From Candidatus Bathyarchaeum sp. (GTDB lineage Archaea; Thermoproteota; Bathyarchaeia; Bathyarchaeales; Bathyarchaeaceae), in assembly GCA_003096255.1 (NCBI GenBank), contig PIXS01000211.1, forward strand, positions 1-13,078: DNA of 13,078 nucleotides, written 5' to 3'. Positions 7,989-13,078 of the stretch are shown in pieces; position 1 is the first letter of the stretch, and the number at the start of each line of letters is the position of its first letter. The notes under the pieces were generated by a model, which was not told where the DNA came from, ran no database searches, and was given only the letters and a program-made list of their open reading frames with translations. A program made the translations under genes and the position numbers.

Positions 7989-8014
7989 CGTTTACTATTT
8001 GCTCTGAGTAAACG
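7989..8014. promoter_or_regulatory. Inverted repeat CGTTTAC-N12-GTAAACG upstream of ino1
   Basis: This perfect seven-base inverted repeat ends 15 bases before the ino1 ATG, where an operator overlapping the transcription start or leader would be expected. The inner spacer holds an AT-rich TACTATTT that might be part of a promoter, but no good TATA box is visible in the usual place. Confidence 0.45.
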
Positions 8015-8029
8015 AAAGAATGTGATTAC

Positions 8030-9127
8030 ATGGGCAAAATTAGGGTTGGAGTAATTGGCGTAGGAAACTGTTTCGCTGGATTAGCTCAAGGAATAGAAAT
8101 CTACAAACGAAAAGAAATCCAGAAACTCGGATTAATGCACGAAAAAATTGGCGGCTACAGCACAGACGACATAGAATTCGTCTCCGCCTTTGATGTAGGA
8201 GAAAACAAAGTAGGAAAACCACTAAACGAAGCCATATTCCAAGACCCAAACTACGTCAATTGGGTTGAAAGCGCCTCAAACTGCACCTCACGAAAAGTAA
8301 AAGAGAGCCCCATCCTTGACGGCGTAGGCGTCTACGTTGCAAGCATGATTAACCCCATCAAACAAACAAAAACAGAAAAAGAACTAGAAAAAGAAACAAT
8401 CGAAGAAATCGAAACCACCAAAACACAGGTCCTAATCAACTACCTGCCAGTAGGAAGCCAGAAAGCCACAGAATTCTGGGCAAACATCGCCCTCAAAACA
8501 GGCTGCGCCTTCATAAACTGCATGCCCGTCTTCATTGCATCCACCAAAAGCTGGCTCAAAAAGTTCGAAAACGCTGGCTTACCCATTGTGGGAGACGACG
8601 TTAAGGGCGTAATTGGAGCAACAATAACCCACAGAACATTAGCCAAACTTTGTGTTGACCGTGGAGCCGTGATAGATAGAACTTACCAGATTAACGTTGG
8701 CGGAAACACAGACTTTGCTAACATGCTTGAGCGAGAAAGGCTGGAAAGCAAAAAAATCTCCAAAACAGAAGCCGTTCAAAGCCTGATTCCAGCAAATCAG
8801 CGCCTGAATGACAAAGACATCTACATTGGACCCAGCGATTTCATTCCCTTCTTGGGCAACACCAAACTGGCTTTCATACGAATAGAGGGAAGAATGTTCG
8901 CGAACATACCCTTCAACATGGAAATCCGACTGGACGTAGACGACAAAGCCAACAGCGGCGGAGTAGCCATCGACGCAATCAGATGCGCACAACTGGCACT
9001 AGACAAGGGAGTCAGTGGTAACCTAACATACGCTTCTGCATACCTGATGAAGCATCCCCTAATCCAGATGGGCGACGAAGAAGCCAGAGAAAAACTAGAC
9101 AACTGGATTTCTGAACTAGAAAAATAG
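8030..9127 (+). CDS. ino1: L-myo-inositol-1-phosphate synthase
   Basis: The enzyme converts glucose 6-phosphate to L-myo-inositol 1-phosphate using bound NAD in an oxidation/cyclisation/reduction cycle. In archaea the product feeds inositol phospholipids such as archaetidylinositol and, in some thermophiles, di-myo-inositol phosphate. The 365 residues match the short archaeal/mycobacterial type rather than the roughly 500-residue eukaryotic one. Visible motifs are the NAD-binding GVIGVGNCFAGL (7-18), INYLPVGSQKATEFW (136-150), GDDVKG with the likely catalytic Lys192 (188-193), ATITHR (197-202), GGNTDF (224-229), and the signature ERERLESKKISKTEAV (234-249). The C-terminal LDVDDKANSGGVAIDAIR is also typical. 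The ATG at 8030 has GTGAT four bases upstream, part of the extended archaeal ribosome-binding sequence. A DUF1638-like gene follows after 14 bp, suggesting cotranscription. Confidence 0.95.
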   Translation: MGKIRVGVIGVGNCFAGLAQGIEIYKRKEIQKLGLMHEKIGGYSTDDIEFVSAFDVGENKVGKPLNEAIFQDPNYVNWVESASNCTSRKVKESPILDGVGVYVASMINPIKQTKTEKELEKETIEEIETTKTQVLINYLPVGSQKATEFWANIALKTGCAFINCMPVFIASTKSWLKKFENAGLPIVGDDVKGVIGATITHRTLAKLCVDRGAVIDRTYQINVGGNTDFANMLERERLESKKISKTEAVQSLIPANQRLNDKDIYIGPSDFIPFLGNTKLAFIRIEGRMFANIPFNMEIRLDVDDKANSGGVAIDAIRCAQLALDKGVSGNLTYASAYLMKHPLIQMGDEEAREKLDNWISELEK

Positions 9128-9141
9128 CTGGAACAACAAGA

Positions 9142-9771
9142 TTGCCCAGCAAACCCCGTCCCCTCCTTATTTCCTGCGGCATCATGCAAAAAGAAATCGA
9201 GAAACTACTCGAAGAAAAGAGGCTTGACGTGGATGTCGTCTTTTTGGATGCTGGACTCCACGTAATTTACGCTGAACTAGAAAAAGCCTTGACATCCGCC
9301 CTCGAAAAGCATGCAGACAATGCGCCAAACGGAATAATCGTTGTTTACGGCGACATGTGCCACCACGGCATCAAAAGAATCATCAAAAAATACAGCAACA
9401 CAATCAAAGTTAATGCCCTAAACTGCATCGACTGCCTCCTTGGCGGACACCAGAAACTTCTAGAAATCGACCCAGACGGGAGCCACTTCTACCTCTCTCC
9501 AGGATGGATGCCATCAAACCTCAAGAAAAACAAACATTTCCGAGAAATCTTCGACTGGGACATTGAAGACATAAAAGAACAGTTTGAGCACCTGTCAGGA
9601 GTCATCATAATCGATTCTCTGGACAATCTAGACGAACTCCAAGAAGACATAACCGAATTCTGTGAGAACTCTGGGCTTCAGGTGAAAACAACAAAAACTG
9701 TTGGACTCGACGGACTGAAGGCTGTCATCGACGAAGCCGCAAAAAAGCTTCAGAACCAAAAACAGTCTTAG
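9142..9771 (+). CDS. DUF1638-like protein with Cys/His cluster
   Basis: This 209-residue protein has no signal or membrane segment. Its layout matches DUF1638: a short beta strand ending in a cysteine (LLISCGIMQKEI, Cys12), LDAGLHVIYAELEKAL (35-50), VVYGDMCHHGI (67-77) and NCIDCLLGG (94-102), then an aromatic-rich YLSPGWM. Cys12, Cys73, His74/75, Cys95 and Cys98 look like a metal or corrinoid-related site, but that is inference. DUF1638 genes are often reported near corrinoid methyltransferase genes in methanogens, though no such gene is here. The start is TTG at 9142; starting at the ATG at 9184 would remove the conserved LLISCG strand, so TTG is preferred. The upstream site is weak, but the 14-bp gap after ino1 suggests coupling. 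The end overlaps the opposite-strand glycosyltransferase stop by 4 bp. Function unknown. Confidence 0.8.
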   Translation: MPSKPRPLLISCGIMQKEIEKLLEEKRLDVDVVFLDAGLHVIYAELEKALTSALEKHADNAPNGIIVVYGDMCHHGIKRIIKKYSNTIKVNALNCIDCLLGGHQKLLEIDPDGSHFYLSPGWMPSNLKKNKHFREIFDWDIEDIKEQFEHLSGVIIIDSLDNLDELQEDITEFCENSGLQVKTTKTVGLDGLKAVIDEAAKKLQNQKQS

Positions 9772-10661
9772 ATTGTTAACGAGTGCCTGCGGTACTTGAA
9801 AAGTCCTGGAAAAATGAAATACGTGGAACCCTTTATTGCGTAACCCAGAGACTTGGCGATGTCATAGCCGTCGCTTACTCTGCTTATTGTTCTTGTGAAA
9901 ACTCCAGCTTCCCGTTCATAGGAAATCCTGCCAAGCTTCGACATCAGTCTGGAAATTTTTTGGTCCTCTGACACTCCCAATTCAGGGTCGTAGGGTCCAT
10001 ACCCGTTACTGGACATTCTATCAGCAACATCATACAGCAAAGATATGCTGCATCCGGGAACGCTGGCTCCAATCACTGGAATCCCCAAAATTTCTCCAGT
10101 CGGAACCTTCAGGGAAAAGCGTGTCAAAAAGTTTGCTCCCATGATTCCAAACCTTCTCCCCAGCTTAAGGCTGTCTCTTGGCCTCAAAGATGGAACCGTG
10201 GCAACGACGTCTTTTCTTCTGAAGGCTTGATACATCACTTCAAAATAGTTCTCGTATTTGTCCAGTTCAGCAAACAGGTACGCGTCATCCATTTCGGTTC
10301 CTGTAGAGAAAAGGGAGTCGATGTCATGGAACACAAGTATTTTTCCCTTGGCGTGTTTGAAGCCCAAGTTCCTTCCTATTGCAGGAGTATCCCATTCACG
10401 GTACTTGATTATTCCCTTTTTCAAGAGTTCTTTTCGGTAAGCGTCGTATTCTTTAGGAGAAATCACTTTAGAGTCACGAATCTGCGGAAACTCAGCGTTT
10501 TCTCCTGCATCGGCAACCAAAAACTCGATTGCCCCACTTTTTCCAGTCTTGTCTTCGAAAACCTTCTTTGCTACTTCCCAGTTGTTAAACGTCTCTTTGA
10601 GAACGTGTCTGTCGTTCTCGTGCCGTCCTGTTGTTATGACTGAAAAGATTGGATTGGGCAT
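9768..10661 (-). CDS. Family 2-type glycosyltransferase (GT-A fold)
   Basis: This is a predicted cytosolic transferase of sugar from a nucleotide- or lipid-linked donor, about 297 residues. Features are numbered from the ATG at 10661. IFSVITTGRHEN (5-16) is the first beta strand and nucleotide-binding start. TPAIGRNLGFKHAKGKILVF (92-111) leads into the metal-binding HDIDSLF (Asp113/Asp115). A later acidic SEDQ (231-234) sits where GT2 enzymes keep the general base. There is no membrane helix beyond one weakly hydrophobic C-terminal stretch (YFIFPGLFKY). A GTG at 10694 would add 11 residues; I prefer the ATG because AGGAAG lies just upstream and a TTAAG element near 10716 would place transcription start close to the GTG. 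Donor and acceptor are unknown. The surface-protein neighbour suggests envelope or glycoprotein work, and nearby ino1 allows a glycolipid role. Confidence 0.87.
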   Translation of the reverse strand: MPNPIFSVITTGRHENDRHVLKETFNNWEVAKKVFEDKTGKSGAIEFLVADAGENAEFPQIRDSKVISPKEYDAYRKELLKKGIIKYREWDTPAIGRNLGFKHAKGKILVFHDIDSLFSTGTEMDDAYLFAELDKYENYFEVMYQAFRRKDVVATVPSLRPRDSLKLGRRFGIMGANFLTRFSLKVPTGEILGIPVIGASVPGCSISLLYDVADRMSSNGYGPYDPELGVSEDQKISRLMSKLGRISYEREAGVFTRTISRVSDGYDIAKSLGYAIKGSTYFIFPGLFKYRRHSLTI

Positions 10662-10744
10662 AAACTTCCTATGAACCTCAATGCTTTTTATCACTTGTGC
10701 CTTAATTCGGCCTACTTAAGTTTGTTGTTGTCTTTTTTGGTACG

Positions 10745-12250
10745 TTATGATTGTGTTCCTATGATAAACACTACCGCAGCGGCGATTGCCATTAAGATTA
10801 TTATGATCACAATGAAGCCTCCCCCGTTTGGTGTCCCGCCGTCTCCGTTACCTTCCGTGTTATCTTCTGGTGCAGGTTCACTTGTTGTCAGGTGGCAGTA
10901 GGCAGTTATTGTGGGGTCATGTTCAATCCTGTAGCCGCTGTACTCTGGGTAACCTGTTAGGTAGAAGTAGTCAGCATAGTTCATGTCCAGCAGATGGTCT
11001 TTTGCTTGTTCATACAGCTCTGGGTTCATGCTCGCCAGCACAACTGGAATGAACCTCATCAAAGACGTGTGGACAGCGAATATGGGGTTCTTTGCGAAGC
11101 CCTCTATCTTGCAGGTTCTTGTTGTGGTCTGGTATGTTTCGTAGGTTGTTTCCGTTGAGTCAAGAGTGTAATTGAAGAGCTTGTATGACTCTTTTGTTGT
11201 AAAGTCGGCGTCCATGATTTTTTCTCCATCATCAGCGTAAGCCTCTATTATATCATCGTCAACATCCACGTCTTCGTCTTGGACGTCGGCGCCTCCAGAC
11301 TCAAAATGGGCTGTGTGATCAAGAATCACTGTGGCTTGGAAATTGACTGTACTCATTTTGATTCCTTGACTGTCAATGAAGTCGTAGATTGTCTCATCCG
11401 AAATCCGTGCTCCATTCATTCTATAGCATCCTGTCGAGTTGTAATGGAACGGGAAGGGAATAACCCAGAGCCACGCGAAAACCCACAATTCCCGCATCTT
11501 TCCTATCACATAATTCATGCTCAGGGTTGCTTCTCCTGTTTCAGGATCGATTCTAAGTTCGTAAGTGAAGGACAGCTCATCGTAAATCGTCAAAGCTATG
11601 GGTCGAGGGTCCTTCGATGGATTTTCTGGATCAATTGACGTTTTCCACCATAAGGCAGCTAAGTCCGTGTACTTCATGCCCCAATTCCAAACAAGCCCAT
11701 CCTCTGATGACGTCAAAGGAATCACTTCGGTTTTGCTGTTCAAATCAGGCTTTGTACCATTAGCAAAAAGGTCATCCAAGTCGTAGCCCAAACTGAAGGA
11801 CGCATACAACGTGTCATTCATGTCAGGCGACTGCTCAAAAATCGTATCTTCAGTTTCATTAAATGCCATAAGCATCACAAAACTTGAGGCGGTAACAACA
11901 TCCTTCAATCCATCTCTGGACTTGTAATGCATCATCGTAGTTTGAATTGGAATAGTCAAAGCATTCTCTTCATCTGTAATGTTGACTAGTCCAGCGGAAA
12001 GCATCTGAAGACCAGAAACATTCGCGTAAGCAAGATTCAGGTATGCGTGCGCGTCTGCGGGTGGAGGAGTCTGACCATGAATTACGGCGTAGAGTCTAAC
12101 GTAATCGAAGTAGTCTATCTCCTTCTGCCATGACTCAAGCTGAAAATCGGAAGGCGCCAACGTGTCAAGCGCCCATACAGGCAAAACATTGACGGCAATT
12201 GAGCATACAAAAACCAGCGTAACTATTTTACTCAATACTTTTTTGGACAT
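10745..12250 (-). CDS. Secreted, membrane-anchored surface protein of unknown function
   Basis: I do not recognise this 501-residue protein. A signal peptide is clear: MSKKVLSK, then the hydrophobic IVTLVFVCSIAVNVLPVWA (9-27). A large acidic exterior domain follows, with seven N-glycosylation sequons (NVS, NIT, NET, NDT, NGT, NST, NYT), as is usual for archaeal surface proteins. A hydrophobic, Trp-rich patch (LWVFAWLWVIPFPFHY) lies near 258-273, and an Asp-rich run (DVQDEDVDVDDDI) near 325-337 may bind cations. A Gly/Pro/Asn linker (460-476) leads to one C-terminal helix (FIVIIIILMAIAAAVVFIIG), giving type I topology with the bulk outside. GGAGAGG seven bases upstream supports the ATG at 12250. 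The glycosyltransferase downstream on the same strand could act in the same envelope process. It could be an S-layer-associated or cell-surface sensor protein, but nothing decides it. Confidence 0.8.
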   Translation of the reverse strand: MSKKVLSKIVTLVFVCSIAVNVLPVWALDTLAPSDFQLESWQKEIDYFDYVRLYAVIHGQTPPPADAHAYLNLAYANVSGLQMLSAGLVNITDEENALTIPIQTTMMHYKSRDGLKDVVTASSFVMLMAFNETEDTIFEQSPDMNDTLYASFSLGYDLDDLFANGTKPDLNSKTEVIPLTSSEDGLVWNWGMKYTDLAALWWKTSIDPENPSKDPRPIALTIYDELSFTYELRIDPETGEATLSMNYVIGKMRELWVFAWLWVIPFPFHYNSTGCYRMNGARISDETIYDFIDSQGIKMSTVNFQATVILDHTAHFESGGADVQDEDVDVDDDIIEAYADDGEKIMDADFTTKESYKLFNYTLDSTETTYETYQTTTRTCKIEGFAKNPIFAVHTSLMRFIPVVLASMNPELYEQAKDHLLDMNYADYFYLTGYPEYSGYRIEHDPTITAYCHLTTSEPAPEDNTEGNGDGGTPNGGGFIVIIIILMAIAAAVVFIIGTQS

Positions 12251-12257
12251 TAACTAG

Positions 12258-12264
12258 CCTCTCC
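12258..12264 (-). promoter_or_regulatory. Ribosome-binding site of the surface-protein gene
   Basis: GGAGAGG lies 7 bases before the ATG at 12250 and supports that start. Upstream, TTTTATC (12289-12295) or TTAATTATAC (around 12321-12330) on the minus strand could serve as the TATA box; the rest of the 114-bp gap shows only a weak T-run after the previous gene. Confidence 0.55.
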
Positions 12265-12364
12265 ATTAATGCTGAGTTAGTAAATTTTGATAAAAGGCTT
12301 ATGCACCAATAATCAACATGTATAATTAACTCAAAAACTGGTCGTTTGTCTGATAACCGTTCAT

Positions 12365-13033
12365 CTATTTGCTGCCACGGTATGTCTTAGAGAAGTAACG
12401 CACATACGCCAGAGCGGAGATTGCTGAAATCCACGCAGCCGCATTCTGACAGAAAACATACCTCCACAAGAGGTCTCCACTCGTCAGGGAAGATGAAGTG
12501 GATGACAAAAGCCCTTCAAAGGCGCTTCTGAATCCGGAAGCAACGGAATCCAAGCCACCACCAACGGAAACCAAGCCTTCAGCTAATGACTGCAGAAAAC
12601 CTTGCAAACCCGAAGTGCTGCGGTAAAATTCAACAGCAAAATCGGTGAACAGGTTCGGATACACCAAAACAGCCGACAAAATAATCGCCAACAAGAAAAC
12701 CGTCAAGACAGTTACGGCGCTTTCAAGGGCAACTCCGCCGAAAGAGCGCCGCTGGAATACAGTTGGAGTGTCTCCTGAACTAAAGGCTGAGCCAATTTTG
12801 GCTAAAACATTTTTGATTGTTCCCATGGTGCTTGTTTTTGATTTGTGTGCTCTTCTCCTTGGGTGTCTTCGACTTTTTGAGACCTTGGTGGAGGCTCTTC
12901 TGCGGGGTCTCAGGGCTACATGTTTTGTGAGGTATGTCCAGCTTAAGACTAAGACAATTATCACTGCGAGGGGAAGAATGTGAAAGAGGGGGCTGACAAA
13001 TAACTGGGATGCATCTGTTAGTCCTGAACCCAT
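12365..13033 (-). CDS. Multi-pass membrane protein with basic loop, unknown function (5' end uncertain)
   Basis: I do not recognise this protein. From the ATG at 13033 it has 222 residues. It has a hydrophobic helix at 17-35 (FHILPLAVIIVLVLSWTYL), a strongly basic loop at 42-66 (RPRRRAS to RRRAHKSK), a second long helix at 101-126, a small Gly/Ser-rich amphipathic stretch at 140-185 (GLVSVGGGLDSVASGF), and a weaker third helix near 195-214. By the positive-inside rule the basic loop faces the cytoplasm. The frame extends upstream to 13069, but those 12 residues are encoded by an adapter remnant and a duplicated end, so I reject them. The native sequence ends at about 13042 with no visible ribosome-binding site, and the frame is still open there, so the true start may lie beyond the contig. 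The surface-protein gene follows on the same strand after 114 bp. Confidence 0.65.
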   Translation of the reverse strand: MGSGLTDASQLFVSPLFHILPLAVIIVLVLSWTYLTKHVALRPRRRASTKVSKSRRHPRRRAHKSKTSTMGTIKNVLAKIGSAFSSGDTPTVFQRRSFGGVALESAVTVLTVFLLAIILSAVLVYPNLFTDFAVEFYRSTSGLQGFLQSLAEGLVSVGGGLDSVASGFRSAFEGLLSSTSSSLTSGDLLWRYVFCQNAAAWISAISALAYVRYFSKTYRGSK

Positions 13034-13078
13034 GAAAAATGAAGATCGGAAGAGACACGCTGAACCCATGAAAAATGA
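13024..13078. other. Assembly artefact: Illumina adapter remnant between duplicated ends
   Basis: Bases 13043-13054 are AGATCGGAAGAG, the exact first 12 bases of the Illumina TruSeq adapter. The following bases to 13068 continue to match that adapter if three single-base deletions are allowed. The 19-base sequence ending in CCATGAAAAATGA occurs at 13024-13042 and again at 13060-13078, exactly at the window end. Genuine sequence probably stops at about 13042. Confidence 0.88.

Noticed and set aside
7809..8029. A tRNA or CRISPR repeat in the gene-free spacer
   Set aside because: The inverted repeats do not form a cloverleaf and no repeat unit recurs at regular spacing.
8639..9189. Minus-strand frames of 117 and 122 codons opposite ino1
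   Set aside because: They are antisense shadows of the strongly conserved ino1 coding sequence.
12780..13058. A 92-codon minus-strand frame overlapping the right-end membrane protein
   Set aside because: It is an alternative frame of the membrane-protein gene, lacks recognisable features, and begins in the adapter region.
13034..13069. An in-frame ATG at 13069 that lengthens the right-end membrane protein by 12 residues
   Set aside because: The added codons come from the adapter remnant and the duplicated 19-base end, so they are not genomic.

Overview
This 13.1-kb window looks like archaeal chromosomal DNA near the end of a metagenomic contig. Four things point to archaea: TATA-like boxes at about the right distance from starts; Shine-Dalgarno sites of the GGAGGTGATC series mixed with GTG/TTG starts; an inositol-1-phosphate synthase of the archaeal/mycobacterial type; and an ACT-domain regulator and a DUF1638-like protein of kinds common in archaea. 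The overall feel, including a sequon-rich surface protein, fits Thermoproteota, perhaps Bathyarchaeia. That placement is inference, because no rRNA or other marker gene is present.

Bases 1-7051 (minus strand) hold an arginine/carbamoyl-phosphate operon in the order argG, argH, carA, carB, with carB running off the left edge. ArgG and ArgH turn citrulline plus aspartate into arginine. CarA and CarB make carbamoyl phosphate from glutamine, bicarbonate and ATP for citrulline and pyrimidines. Both carbamoyl-phosphate synthase subunits resemble the eukaryotic CAD-type enzyme more than the E. coli one. Diverging from argG across an 88-bp spacer is a 222-residue ACT-domain protein, a plausible amino-acid-sensing regulator. 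The spacer holds a near-symmetric TATA element and several GGTCA/TGACC half-sites.

Bases 7809-8029 have no gene but are dense in short perfect inverted and direct repeats. They precede a plus-strand pair: ino1 (L-myo-inositol-1-phosphate synthase, for inositol lipids or inositol-based solutes) and, 14 bp later, a DUF1638-like protein with a Cys/His cluster. That pair ends stop-against-stop with a minus-strand family 2 glycosyltransferase.

Bases 9768-13033 (minus strand) hold three cell-envelope-type genes: a membrane protein with a very basic loop, a secreted protein with seven N-glycosylation sequons anchored by a C-terminal membrane helix, and the glycosyltransferase. The first two are not recognised families.

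The last 36 bases contain a recognisable Illumina adapter remnant between two copies of a 19-bp sequence. The right end is therefore an assembly artefact, and the first 12 residues of the longest ORF there are not biological. No tRNA, rRNA, CRISPR array or mobile element was seen.
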